From the NCBI GenBank assembly GCA_946902875.1, contig OX336355.1, positions 17,269,347 through 17,333,346 on the forward strand: a stretch of DNA of 64,000 nt. The letters run 5' to 3'. This DNA comes from Nematopogon swammerdamellus (lineage: Eukaryota; Arthropoda; Insecta; Lepidoptera; Adelidae). Below are positions 21,270-33,013 of this stretch, piece by piece. The stretch's first letter is position 1; each line of letters opens with the position of its first letter. The translations under genes and the position numbers were made by a program. The notes beneath the pieces were generated by a model, which ran no database searches, was not told the DNA's origin, and was given only the letters and a program-made list of their open reading frames with translations.

Positions 21270-21420
21270 AATCAATGTTTGGTACTGCTGAGCCATAACA
21301 AGTTGGATAGTGCTTCTATAATCTGAAAATCTGCTGGTATTGTGTCTGGCGAGGGTGAATTTGGCAATTTCGGGTACCTTTGGTTCCTCGGCACGGCCAC
21401 CCATACTGGTTTTCATAAAA
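21270..21420 (+). mobile_element. SINE 3' fragment with GGCCACCCATACTGG tail
   Basis: The tail TCGGCACGGCCACCCATACT and TTTTCATAAAA resemble the SINE-B tail and recur at 24520 and 45838. It is probably a third SINE group. Confidence 0.45.
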
Positions 21421-22261
21421 AGGCAGACTTAATAGATTCTACAATATAATAAAAATTAATAAAAAAAATGCCCTGGTAGTCGTGGGACTACCAGTAGACA
21501 TAGACATGGAATCATGGACAGACATATAATAATCGCATAATAAGGCATTTATTGATTTTCGAAGCCTTTTTTGTAAAGGCTATGACGTCATCAATTGTTC
21601 ATATTATTCATTGCCGTTGGCGATAGATGGAAGGCGGCCGAGTGACTCTATCACCTGATACCTGGTTTGTTGGGATTGGTTGAGGGGTTAGAGAGATAGT
21701 GGTATGCCGAAAGTACCTACATTAAAAATTACGGTCGATTTTTGCAAATGGCACGGGTAAGACATTACATAAGGATTCCATGTCAAAACCAAAGTGCAGA
21801 TTCATCGAAGTTATCGACCCAAAAATGTTCCATAATGTCTACAGAGAACCACTATAACGGACTATAACTCATTAAATGCAACACCTGCATGCAACTTCAC
21901 GTGCAATTAAAACTGTACCAGTTGGGAGCATCACAAAAACTGGTCACGTACACTTTAAAATCGAAGAAGACGCTTCGGAAACAATGGTCGCATTGAATTT
22001 GCGGTAACGAGGGGCACTTTACATTGGGAACAGGCAGTGGTAAAAAGTTGCGTCAGTTTCTTTATGTATGGCGGGTAGACTGCGTTATGTATGGTGGGTA
22101 AAACCCGTCAATCGACTTGAGATGGATGGGGTACAACTTCAGGAGGTAGCTGTTTTGTGAATGGTGTATGTGTATGTATGTACCTATTGAATTTTAGTAT
22201 GTCGTTTTTCGTATTTAATAAAAGTTTTGTTTGATATTTTTCCCCTTTTTGTGTATAGACA

Positions 22262-22634
22262 ATGTTTTTGACGTGATAACGTCTTATAAATTGATGAACA
22301 CCGGCTGCACGCACGAATATCACGTCACGTTCCATCTGAGCCTGTGTGTGCAAGCGAGAGCGCGTAACAAGCGATAGAGAGGCACAATCGGCCCAAGCGT
22401 CGGCTTGTAAAAGTACCAGGGCCGCAGAAATTAAAACGAGGTTCATCATCATCATCATCATCAGCCTGTATCGGTCCACTGCTGGACATAGGCCTCTCCC
22501 AAAACGAGGTTACTCGTACCATAATATCTGGCCGGTCGGAAAATATTTCAAATTTAGAATATTCATGAAACAAGGGTTGTATGACGTTATCACGTAAAAC
22601 TATCGTCCGTAAACCGACTTTACAGACAACCAAT
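22262..22634 (+). mobile_element. MITE with ACGTGATAACGTC ends, copy 1
   Basis: GACGTGATAACGTC at 22270 and GACGTTATCACGT near 22583 are inverted. The interior GAGCCTGTGTGTGCAAGCG and CGATAGAGAGGCACAATCGG is shared, inverted, with the copy at 49531-49855. Homology continues to AGACAACCAATT, so the real border lies beyond the second inverted motif. It is split by a small LINE insertion. Confidence 0.65.
22433..22511 (-). mobile_element. 57 bp LINE 3' end insertion with 11 bp target duplication
   Basis: AAAACGAGGTT occurs at 22433-22443 and 22501-22511. Between them, on the minus strand, is GGAGAGGCCTATGTCCAGCA...CAGGCTGATGATGATG, which I recognise as the 3' end with (GAT)n tail of a very common lepidopteran RTE/L2-like LINE. 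It is an extreme 5' truncation. Confidence 0.8.
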
Positions 22635-22639
22635 TATTT

Positions 22640-23610
22640 TTTTCTTGAAAATATTTTATGATTTTTTTGTCAAAATTAGGTAGCGTTGGGTAAGATTAAT
22701 TTAGATTAGATTTAGGTTTTCTATAACATGTATAAATTATTTAATGATTGGTTTTCTTTTATTATTAATATATCATCTTTCGCATGTTTTATTGTTGTAT
22801 TATATTTCAAATTTCATACTACAAGTAAATATGTAACACTCATGAAGACTTTGAAGTACATTAAACTTATTTCAAAGAAATGTAATTTCCATAATTATCG
22901 AAGAATCATTGTGCTTCGAGGTCTCTAGATGGTTTCAAGTTTTATATAGTGAAAGAGATTTTAAGAATAAAAAAAAAATACTCGATCAATGCTAAGAAAT
23001 TGTTTCCCCAACACTAGCCCTTGAGTGCAAAATGTCGATTAACACTCAGTTACAAAGTCACGTTTATTTAATATCCTGAATCGAATTTCTAAAGTGGCTC
23101 ATACATATCATCTTAAGAAAAAAAAAACAAACGCTACGCTTAATAAGCTTTGGAGTCTGATTTCTTCTTCGATAATCCCTCAAGCGGTCGGCACGGCACA
23201 TCACATTGACGTGCGACTGTCAATCTCATAGCAATGGCGGCTTTTTGCAAGGAGCGACACTGCAAATAAGAAAATAATTAAAAAGTCGGGTGGCAGGAAT
23301 TTTAAAAAGCCATTCATGCGACTCGCTGCGTGTGAGGTGGAGTTTTGTTATGTCTACTTGATAAGATTTATATGAACCAATCAAACGAAACAATACAAGT
23401 TTATATAAAACTGTATAAGCTGAAAACAAAAAACATTAAAAAGCACTAAATCTCTGTCTTTGTAAAAGTATTCCTTTGATAATAAAATTCTCTCTGAACT
23501 GAATTCATTTTTTTGTGCTTGTTTTTTTAAGTAAAAACATCCACGCATCGATTGAAATACAGTGAAACATCGGAAGTTAGAGCAATTTAATTTGATAATA
23601 TGAATAGCAC
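22640..23610. other. No recognisable feature
   Basis: AT-rich DNA with short frames on both strands; none supported. Confidence 0.4.
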
Positions 23611-23612
23611 TA

Positions 23613-23712
23613 AATGAAGGGAAGCACTGACATGGCACCTATTTCACCCGGTTTTATGGGCTGAAATCACAGATGTTGTAGGTGATGTAGCCAGCCGAGT
23701 TTCCATAAAAAA
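23613..23712 (+). mobile_element. SINE-A 3' fragment
   Basis: AAGGGAAGCACTGACATGGC to GAGTTTCCATAAAAA, diverged. Confidence 0.7.
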
Positions 23713-23719
23713 TTCCACA

Positions 23720-24515
23720 ATGTTATAAAATTTTAGTTTGTAAAATATTTCAGTCTCTACGAAAGATCGTGCGTTACACACACATGCATTCTCGTACGTA
23801 AACATTTATAATTAAATAAGTTTTCTAATAAAAAAAAACCTGATCCATATCGGTCCATCAGACGGAGGCGTCAAACTTATGCATAACACTCCTGCTTTTG
23901 CGGCGGAGGTTAAAAAATACGCTAAAGAAATAAGTACCTACCTATCCACATATTTGGGGATGCCGAAGCATTTCATTTAATTACAACATCCTTCATGATA
24001 TAATTACTTTCTTCATGATATAATTACTTTCTCGTCAGTTCTTCTTCGCTGTGATAATCGAACTGGCGGAATGTTACAATGTAAATATGACAAATCTGAG
24101 CGCAGTGTAATTGCCAATATATGCTAAATAAACAAAAAACAACAATAAACTTCAACCTGAACATTCAACTGTAGTATAAAATTCTTCTTCTTTCTTAACT
24201 TAATATTCATACTATAGTAATACACAGCACACAGCTCTTGAGTTTATCAAATTGTTTCATTAGCATCCGGTACACATTACAAACACAAGACGTAATTCAT
24301 CCAGACTTTTCCCAGACATACGAAAGTGGACCGTGTCGCTTCACATCGCGTGGCGCAGGAATTTTAAAAAGGCATTCATTCATACTGTGTTCGGAGAAGT
24401 AAGCGCGCCAGCCGCTTCGCTCGCTCGCTACTGAACAAGCTTCGTGCATATACTACGTACATAGACATAAATACTTCAGTAGGTACTGACGAGCGGAATC
24501 TTACATATACTACGT
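23720..24515. other. No recognisable feature
   Basis: AT-rich; contains a short direct duplication of CTTCATGATATAATTACTTT near 23990-24030. Confidence 0.4.
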
Positions 24516-24519
24516 AGAC

Positions 24520-24690
24520 ATGCTTCCTCTGCTTGATTCACTCGGTCGGAGATACGTACTCTTGCCAGATAATGCACCTCACTGGGCGTGCTTTCGCGAT
24601 AAAAGGTGAATTTGACTCTTGCCTACTGGGCTATTGGTCCCCCGGCACAGCTACCTATGCTGGTTGTCATAAAAAAGTTCTATGCCAGAA
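24520..24690 (+). mobile_element. SINE 3' fragment, same group as 21270
   Basis: GGTGAATTTG, then CCCCGGCACAGCTACCTATG and CTGGTTGTCATAAAAAA match the 21270 copy in order. Confidence 0.45.
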
Positions 24691-25130
24691 TACAACTTCA
24701 TATTTAACAATAGTTTATAAAAAAAACATTTGTGTTGGATAGGGTGCTCGTCAGATGATCAGATGATTTGACAGTCTACCAGTCAATGGCTTAACACGTT
24801 TTTGGGCCCCTTCTTTTTGGCCGACCAATAAAAACTATTATAATATTCTGGTTGAGTTAATAAAAAATTCAGTACCTATTAGTTTTTTCTTATTACATAA
24901 TGGCATTCAAATAAATCTAAAAACTCGTATTATCCAGAAATATCCATAAAATATATGCTATCAATTTAATTTTTCATTTAAAAAGGTTCAACATTTTTTG
25001 AAAAACTTAAAGCTTTTGAAACATAGTTTATTAAATTTATTTAAAAAATACTTCATAGTAATTATTAATAGCATTACTGTATAATGTTTTCATGAATGAA
25101 TGTATATTTCGTTAAATATATAGGATTTTT

Positions 25131-25343
25131 GACGTGAATACGTCTTTAAATTTGCTTCCATGTTGGGAGCCAATCCAGAAAACTGATGATAACAAAATCG
25201 GGGGATACAGTTTGGTGTTGCAGCTTCATATCTATCATCTACATCCAAAATTTAATTACACCACTCGATAGCTAAAGGATCAAAGAATTGGTTACGTAAT
25301 ACGATCTAGGAAAATATTACCCGTTACGTACACGTATTCACGT
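25131..25343. mobile_element. 213 bp MITE with ACGTGAATACGT ends
   Basis: GACGTGAATACGTCTTTAAA at the left and ACGTATTCACGTAAAAC at the right are inverted. The terminal motif is a close variant of ACGTGATAACGTC at 22270 and 49531, but the interior is unrelated. Confidence 0.55.
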
Positions 25344-25393
25344 AAAACACACGACCGTGTCCACGACACAGCCGAACCCCGTTTTTTTAAAAA

Positions 25394-25740
25394 TTAAATA
25401 ATGGTAGCATTGTCTGGCTCGCGCCGTATTTCATCTGAATCCCGTGCGGTATCGTCTTGAAGAAGCGCAAGCGCTACTTGAATAATGCATGTCTCGGCGG
25501 GCGAGGCGCGCGCGCAGTTGCGGGTGGGCGCAACCGCAAAAGCGTCGTGATTTTCGTCGTGATTTTGATTTACGATCGCTGACGGTTCTGGAAAGAAAAT
25601 TGATATTTTTACGAGGTGCTGATTTGTGTATATGTTGCGAAACGGAACAATTTCGCTTTTGAAACTGGCACAGATACCGGGTGTATAAGGAAGGCCGTAT
25701 ACCAAAAAACAATTTCAAATGTTATTTTAGCTATACTCTG
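25394..25740. other. GC-richer stretch without supported gene
   Basis: Two overlapping minus-strand frames of about 100 codons exist (25394-25705 and 25431-25718). Neither has a known domain. Confidence 0.3.
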
Positions 25741-25741
25741 T

Positions 25742-26053
25742 AGTATTGACCGCTGAGCGCGGTCAGTACTTGGATGGGTGACCGCTCGGCCGTTGGAGGC
25801 TGACCGTGGTTCGGATTCCACGTAAAACTGTAGGTCCCTTCCCTTCTTACCTTACTCGGAGGTAGGGTTCAACCCGCCCGGGTTGGTACCACCGCACTGA
25901 ATGAAACGTCGGTCGAAACGGCTATGTAAATAGTTTGTGTTTTCCGTCCAGTTCAGTGTAGCCGGCACGATCGAAGGGAAGCACTGACATGGCACCTAGT
26001 CCACCCGGTGTTGTAGGTGATGTAGCCAACCGTGTCAGTTTCCATAAAAAAAG
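25742..26053 (+). mobile_element. SINE-A, 5'-truncated copy
   Basis: Begins in the 5S-like part (GCGGTCAGTACTTGGATGG) and continues to GTGTCAGTTTCCATAAAAAA. A 20-odd base piece of the tail is lost between two GTTGTAGG-like repeats. Confidence 0.8.
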
Positions 26054-26140
26054 ACTCATTTTAAGTTTCCGGATTAAGTAGGTACTGAAGAAGAAGGATA
26101 ACCAAACTTATCATACCCTCTTTTCCCTTCGAATTACTTC

Positions 26141-26378
26141 CTTACCTATAATAAAATCCAACGTCTGCTTTCTGTCTGAGTGTCTGAGTGTCTGAGTGTA
26201 TGTCTGTCTGTCCGCTTATAACTCGAGAACCACTGAAACGATTTTAATAAAACAAAATTCTACGGATAGCTTGATTCTTCCCATCAACTATAGGCTACTT
26301 ACTATCACGCTAAATGGCTTATGAGGTTAGCAGTGAAGTGAAATATGAGAGCGGGCGGAGCCGCGGGCACAGCTAGTA
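26141..26378 (+). mobile_element. Hel-2, Helitron-like copy
   Basis: Starts CTTCCTTACCTATAATAAAA and ends GGAGCCGCGGGCACAGCTAG|T. Between are TATAACTCGAGAACCACTGA and ATCACGCTAAATGGCTTATG. Non-coding; 238 bp. Confidence 0.7.
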
Positions 26379-26399
26379 CATTATACAAATCAAATTGAA

Positions 26400-27210
26400 C
26401 AATAATATATTTTTATTATCTACCTATGCGTATAATCTCCATCCTTCATGAAGGTACACCGTCCGTATCGATATTAAGTTCTCACTTAAAGAAATAAATG
26501 CCCCGAAAGGACATTGCAGTACACTGCACACGTGTTGTTGCCAACGTTTGATCTGCATGCAGTTCATTTGGAGAAGATGTGTCAGTAAACATGTGTGACA
26601 GTATAAACGAAAATCGTAGCTTGATTCCCCCCCAAAGGAAGTGGTGCGGGGTGAGGTAGGGCGAGCATTTTGTAGGAGTTTCCCCATACACATTAACTTA
26701 CGTATTTTACGTGTATTGTTAAGGAGAGGGGGGGGGGCGGGGGGGGGGGGGGGGGGGGGTTACTAGGAAAAACATCACATAATATTATCCTAACTATAGC
26801 CAAAGAAATTGGTAAAATCGTTCAAAAATGCCTTTGCTATTCCCCTCGCCATTTTTTACAAAGGCATTTAATACGAAAAATGCTCCATTTGAATGTCAAA
26901 CACCCAAAGGTTCTGTAAGAAATCTCTGTAAGGGATGAGCCCGCCTTTACACCTTATGTAATAGTCTTAATGTGCTTGTGACTGTTGAATGTTTCTTGGA
27001 GCAACAAAGGGATTTTCTATACTATCCTATTCTATTCATACCCATAGGGGATGATAGGGAATATAAAACCAGACAGCTGTTATATAGCTTCACTCACCAT
27101 CATGGACATCTCATGCAATAATTTGTAAAAAAAATCTGTACTTTTGCACTGCATTGTCCGCCCTATGCGCTGCTACACATCCCAAAGGTTAGTTTGTAAA
27201 GAATGCTACA
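26400..27210. other. No recognisable gene; G homopolymer at 26727-26759
   Basis: A run of G broken only by one C spans about 33 bases and follows AAGGAGAG. The rest is AT-rich without supported genes. Confidence 0.5.
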
Positions 27211-27214
27211 TTGC

Positions 27215-27538
27215 ACCGTGTGGGGCCGGTACTTTAAAAGAATAGCCCCACTGCATCTCTCCCCGTGTATGTCGTAAAAGGCGACTAAGGGATATGACTC
27301 CCTTCTTATATTACTAGGTGGTAGGGTTTATCCCGCCCGGGTTGATACCACCGCACTGAATGAAAGGTCGGTCGAAACGGCTATGTAAATAGTTTGTGTT
27401 TTCCGTCCAGTTCAGTGTAGCCGGCACGACCGAAGGGAAGCACTGACGTGGGACCAAGTTCCCCCGGTGTTATGGGCTGACATCACGGATGTTGTAGGTG
27501 ATGTAGCCAACCGTGGCAGTTTCCATTAAAAAAAATTG
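27215..27538 (+). mobile_element. Headless composite SINE (module C fused to SINE-A body)
   Basis: Module C (GTGTGGGGCCGGTAC through GGCGACTAAGGGATA) joins directly to CTCCCTTCTTATATTACTAG of the SINE-A body; the tRNA/5S-like head is missing. ATTGCA flanks both sides (about 27210-27215 and after the A-run), which marks it as one retroposed unit that starts with module C. Confidence 0.75.
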
Positions 27539-28090
27539 CAAAATTAAACTCGCCTTTTGTGTTCCATCTTTTTATGGTGTGCAATAAAGTAGGTATATTA
27601 TTTGAATAGAATTTGTACTTTTCTGAGTACCTAATAAATGTATTCTTTAATTCTTACCTCTTATTAAAATTTGTAATGTTCTCTTCAACGCACTTTTCTT
27701 CAGCCTCCTCGAAAAGATGATACCTCGTCTATGTATATAATTCCTCGGCTCTCAATATAATCGGCTTATATGAGTGGTGGCATATGGTATGGGCATTAGA
27801 GAATATTATTCGAGTACAATCGTATAATGCTGGCCAGAATATTACGTACGAGTAGGTATTTGATGTCTTCTTATTGGTTAGAAGAGTATTAGAAAGGGGC
27901 TCAAATTATTAAAAAATAAATAAATAAAATAGTTACATATATAAGTCACACTGTGGGTCCGTGATGGGTAACTTGTGGGTCCGGTTCTTAAGACTCCGTA
28001 ATACTACAAGCCCGAATTCTAATTTCGCGCCACCTCACTATCTATCCCGTTCGCACACTAGTGCTGGCGGTTACGTGAGGTCGAAGCGAT

Positions 28091-28350
28091 TTTTTTTTTA
28101 TGAAAACTGACACGGTTGGCTACATCACCTACAACATCCGTGATGTCAGCCCATAACACCGGGTGAACTTGGTGCCACGTCGTCAGTGCTTCCCTTCGGT
28201 CGTGCCGGCTACACTGAACTGGACGGAAAACACGAACTATTTACATAGCCGTTTCGACCGACCTTTCATTCAGTGCGGTGGTATCAACCCGGGCGGGTTA
28301 GACCCTACCATCTAGTAATATAAGAAGGGAGTCAAATTCCTTAGTCGCCT
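28091..28350 (-). mobile_element. Second headless SINE-A copy with the same junction
   Basis: On the minus strand GGCGACTAAGG(A)A is followed by TTGACTCCCTTCTTATATTAC, the same join as at 27290. It is truncated just upstream within module C. The body and tail otherwise match SINE-A. Confidence 0.75.
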
Positions 28351-28359
28351 TAGACAAAT

Positions 28360-29030
28360 TATGTCGCGAAAATTAGCATTAATTAAAAGACAAAATACAT
28401 TTTTATTATATTATATTGTCAGAGTTAAAAGTTGGAAAGGATGATAACGATACTACGATGATAAGGAGACTAACGAAAGAAATTTAAGAAGCAAATGTGA
28501 GTGAAAGAGTCGGGAAGGGTCACCCTAGACGCACGTACCTGGACCAGTAGGTCTACCGGCGTTCACTCACTCGCCCGTGTGAGTGCGAGAAATGTGGCGA
28601 GAACGCTTTATTGGCACCGGTGAAACAGGCGAGTGACGTCATTCTCGCACTCCCACATTTTACTCGCTAGAGCTGTCGATCTAGTCGATTATAGCCTTCT
28701 CTATATGTCCTTTCAAGACGACAAGGACGGAATACAGAAGGCTAGAGTCGACACGGAGTCGATCTATCAAACAATTGGCACCGGGGTTTTTGACGTTTCT
28801 TTGACAGATAAACTCCCCGATATTTGCCGCTAAACTCGCTAGCTAAGGATCAACTTTTTGGCGTTCACTTCATGAGAAAACTGACGAAAACATCGAAATA
28901 AATTTATTAACTGAACAAAAATATTATAAAAGTCTTTACAAATACATAATAAATACTGTAGAAAATATAGAAATTATAGGAAATAAAATTAAAGAAATGG
29001 CAGAAGGACCCGGCATCCAAGCCAATAATT
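28360..29030. other. Possible LINE 3' scrap and unannotated DNA
   Basis: GGGTCACCCTAGACGCACGT near 28515 recalls a LINE ORF end. A pair GAGTGCGAGAAATG / CATTCTCGCACTC (28580-28650) forms an imperfect hairpin. No gene is supported. Confidence 0.3.
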
Positions 29031-29089
29031 ATTAAAAAAAAAAAAAATTACAGCGGTTCGTAAACAAACAAGCAAACACGACATTCGCT

Positions 29090-29327
29090 TCGCGATGTTT
29101 ATTTTGTGGTTTCTTTCTTTCTACGAAACATTTACGTAAGCGGCGGGCGGTTGGCGCGGTCTTGGCTTGGACTCTTTTGCTGGAATCCGGCCGACATGCG
29201 TCGATGAGCTTACAGCAAGAACATCGGCGCGAACAAGAATCCACTCAAGGGAGCTGCGCTTCGCCACTTTACGAACCGGCCGACACCCACAAAAGAAAGC
29301 CGACGCTATATCACCCACTTCCAAGGT
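29090..29327 (+). other. Candidate non-coding or first exon (weak)
   Basis: A GC-richer block ends in CCACTTCCAAG|GTATGTAC, a strong 5' splice site. Two frames are open through it. No following exon could be recognised, so this remains a guess. Confidence 0.2.
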
Positions 29328-30106
29328 ATGTACTTTGTCATCTGTGCGACAGAAGGTTGAAAAACTACAATAGCTTTGCATCAACCTCTACTTTCTATGC
29401 TGAATCAAATGTTGCTCTTAATTATTAATAACCAATTCTAGTGTACAGTACGCGGCGGTAAATAATGCGCATCATGCTTTGATGACTTTCTGGTTGTAAA
29501 GCATTGTCTCGGTCATACAGATACTTGCAGTGCGACAGAGACGACACTCTACAACCGCACTATCTAGTTTATCACCAAAGAACATTGCGCATTATTTTAA
29601 ATTGTATTTGCTAGATAATGACTGCCCTTCCATTTTATGCAAGTGATACTTACCAACGCACGGAGGGTCATATATACGCTTCCCACAAACGCTTCTCTCA
29701 AAATGAAGTATTCTTATCTCTGGTAAAAAAAGTAAACAAAACAATAATAAGAATAAAATATTTTTATTTACACATACAATTTACACAAAAACCTATTTAG
29801 GTAAACTAAAGAACTAATTGAGCATCTTAATAATAAACGCACATGCTGGCATTGATGTTGTGGAAGGACTTGGTGCTTGCAACCAGCAGATGGTAGTGTG
29901 CTGCACCAAACCCGAGGATGTGCTCCGTTTATGTAGGGAGGGTGTTCATTGTCCCAAGTGAGCCACTGCTGGGGTTTGTTGAAAACGCCCTCGGTTGTCC
30001 TGCAAGTTAAAACAAAAAATATCTTTAAATTATATTGTTTTGATTAGCGTAGGTACTTAGATGTATTTGGATCACATTAGACCATTACATTGCTTGGACA
30101 TTTAAA

Positions 30107-30720
30107 AACAGGAGCCAAGTGCGAGTTTAACTCGCGCACTGAGGGTTCCGTACTACCACACAAGATATATTTTGTTATACACGGTGTTAACTTTTTTCGC
30201 GACATTTCAATTTTAATACCGAATATTAAACCATTTCGTATACTGATATTTTGTGGTACTAAAAAATAAAATCTAAAATAGTTTAAAAAAATTTGCATAT
30301 TTTCTTCAAAATTTTACCTCAGCGACAATTTCTCTTTGGAATGGTGTAGCGAGCGCCGCCGCGCGCCGCGCGACTGCGACCGTGCGTACCCAGCTGACTG
30401 ACCACGTGTCGCGCGCTAGCTGTTGTATCGTGTCGATATGAATGTGATTTTTTTTATTTATTTGAAAAATTACTCAGCTTTCGATTTTTTTGGTAATGCA
30501 GTGTGATTCCTATTATGAAATACCATGTTTTTATACCAAATATAGAAATTGAAAATTTTAAAACCAAAGCTAAAAAAAAAATTACCCCCTTCTTCGGCAT
30601 CAGTATGTGACCCAAAACAACCCCCTTTCGGGAATGTTGCCTATTTAAGTTAACACCATGTATATTTACCAAAATAATTGTGGTGATATGTCCTATAAGG
30701 GTTCCGATTTTTCCTCCAAA
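30107..30720 (-). mobile_element. Repeat D-like element in the pseudogene intron
   Basis: GCCAAGTGCGAGTTTAACTC and GCACTGAGGGTTCCGTA at the left, and AAGGGTTCCGATTTT at 30698. The interior differs from other repeat D copies. It lies in intron 3 of the Myb/SANT-like pseudogene. Confidence 0.4.
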
Positions 30721-31295
30721 AACCTTTTGTTTAGTATTGAAATGGGAATTAGTTTATATGGTTACTGAATGTTTTTATTTAGTCTGAATTCATCGTACAC
30801 CTTTATTATTTCTGTTAATCCCATGAATCTGCTCCCGGACTTAATGTAGTGACTGCTGCAACAGCCTGTATATATTATATAGCAATACTTACATTAAAAC
30901 ATTTTTTTTTACCTGCAGAAACTGCCGCAGAAGCTCCAACTGTTGCTGCCGAAACTCCTCCTGTGACACCAGGCACCACTCTCTGAGGGCCATGTCCTGC
31001 CGCCTGTCTTCAGCGTGTACCTGCTCGTACTCCTCAATAACCTCGCGCATAGGCGGGTTGATTTGCACGAAGCTCACGAGGGGGGCGGCCAGCAGGCGTA
31101 CCTTAATGGAAAAAAATAATTTAATTAGGCATCTATCTTTTTTAACTTTAACACATAATTTTGGATGATAAAGTATCAGGCAGATCTTTATGATTTATAT
31201 TTATGATTTAACGTAAAACCATCTTAAGAAATGACAGTTGTAACAGTGAAAACAGTATGTAAATTAATAAAGTGGTTCTCGAGTTATAAGGATAT

Positions 31296-31767
31296 TCATA
31301 TTTTTTTTTTTTATGGATCCTGACACGGTTGGCTACATCACCTACAACATCCGTGATGTCAGCCCATAACACAGGGTGAACTAGGTGCCATGTCAGTGCT
31401 TCCCTTCATTTCATGTCGGCCACACTAAACTGGACGGAAAACACGAACTATTTACACAGCCGTTTCGTTCAGTGCGGTGGTACCAACCCAGCCGGGATAA
31501 ACCCTACCACCTAGTAAGGTAAGAAGGGAAGGGACCTACAGTTTAATGTGGAATCCGAACCACGGTCAGCCTCCAACGGTCGAGCGGTCACCCATCCAAA
31601 CACTGACCGCGCTCAGCGTTGCTTAATAACAGTTGACTAACCAACCGCGCCACTGAGCTACCGAGGCTGACGAATTTTCTTATCCCTTAGTCGACTTTTA
31701 CGACATGCGACGGGGAGAGATGCAGTGGGGCTATTCTTTTTAAGTACCGACCCCACACGGTACATAT
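31296..31767 (-). mobile_element. Composite SINE (module C + SINE-A), copy 1
   Basis: On the minus strand: ACCGTGTGGGGTCGGTACTT, module C to AAGGGATAAG, then GTCAGCCTCGGTAGCTCAG, the 5S-like region, the body and the poly-A tail. CATAT borders it at 31296-31300 and 31763-31767. It sits in intron 2 of the Myb/SANT-like pseudogene. Confidence 0.8.
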
Positions 31768-32929
31768 ATTATATAGACGTGCGTTGGCCAGTCGCAATTA
31801 TAGCTCGGTACTTTATTGTGAAAAATTTTGCTTCTATGTTACCTACTTTACTTTTATTCAAGAGAGAATAGTGTTGTTGAAAATAAAATTGATTAAAAAG
31901 AAATGTTTTCCTTGTTTTCTTCCCTAAAACACATTGGCTGCTTGCATACTAGACGATAGCGTCGCGGCAGCGGTGATATGACCGCGACGCGGCAGCAGGT
32001 TTCGAGCATACCGTCACGGTATTGCGTACATTTTTCCTGCCCTGCTGCCGTGACGTCACCGTCTAGATAGTGCATAAACAGTCGTTGGTTACATACATAC
32101 AATGAAGTATGTAAAGAATACTACAGTAAATAAATACCAATGTGATTTAAAATATGCTTACCGGTAGAGTGTTCACTATGACCTCGGAGTCCCCGAGTCC
32201 GAAGCCCTGTCCCAACACCGCCAGCATCCGCTCGTCCTATTGCTCCAGCAGAGCTACCGGTGCCGCCGGCCCACACCCGTTCCGTGGGCCTGCCGCCTGG
32301 CTCTACCGGCCAAGTTTTTTAAGTGAACTTTATTGTCCGTCCAATACTGAAAAAACAGATGAACATATTTGTAAAATATTATATTAGTACGACCATTGTA
32401 ATACGACTTATTAAGTTTGATGTTTGAAAGGAATTTGTGAATACATAAATATAACACACCTTGTGCTACTGTTGCCATGTTATGGCGCAGCCCCCCGATG
32501 CTTTGAGGCGCTCCGTTAGGCCCATCCAGAGGCGCGAGCGTCGCATTCTCTCCCGACAGCCGGCCCCGCGCCAACTGCGGATTTTGTTCCATGAACTCCG
32601 CCATCACATCATATCTCTTTGCACCGCAGTTGGCCGGGAGCGGAGTGTGGATGAGGTGCCTGCACTTGGCTCATGTTGCGTTACTTACACTCAAGTACGG
32701 TACATTACATTACATAAATATATTTATTGAAGAAAAATTGCTAAATTCTTCTTCTTTTTTTTTTTAATAAACATGACAGTTGATTGACTGACACTGGCAC
32801 ATGGTCTAGGTCGACATAGTCTATGCTAAGCACTCATTTGTATCAGTAAAAATGGTTAAAAGGTAATAATTGATAATTTTTTTGGCATAATGAGTTTTGA
32901 AAAATGTGAAACTTTTTTACTGGCTGAAC

Positions 32930-33013
32930 AGTTTGTTATTTTTAGTTCTAGTTGTAAATATACATGTATAGCTGTTAAGTTTCCAAATAAATAAATAATA
33001 ATAATAATAATAA
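32930..33013 (+). mobile_element. Probable retroelement 3' tail with AATAAATAA run
   Basis: TGTATAGCTGTTAAGTTTCC precedes (AAATA)(ATA)n, a LINE-like 3' end. Confidence 0.35.

Larger units (their letters stand above)
29763..32674 (-). pseudogene. Decayed Myb/SANT-like DNA-binding domain gene (four exons)
   Basis: Exon 1 (32674-32460) starts ATGAGCCAAGTGCAGG and carries RYDVMAEFMEQNPQLARG and SRLWMGLTERLKASGG in different frames. Exon 2 (32346-32162) carries YWTDNKVHLKNLAGRARRQA, then in another frame LLEQ-stop-DERMLAVLGQGFG. Exon 3 (31101-30913) is fully open for 63 codons and is glutamine-rich with heptad-like spacing. Exon 4 (29999-29946) ends at TGA, with AATAAA at 29768-29763. All introns have AG acceptors and GT donors. 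There are frameshifts near 32612, 32555 and 32263 and stop codons near 32468 and 32238. Correcting the indels gives exons that are exact multiples of three, so this was once a real gene. The order (Myb/SANT-like domain, then coiled coil) is typical of Harbinger accessory proteins and their domesticated relatives. No longer functional as read. Confidence 0.7.

Noticed and set aside
26727..26759. Poly-G as a functional quadruplex element
   Set aside because: No flanking gene or conserved context; could be sequencing or slippage noise.
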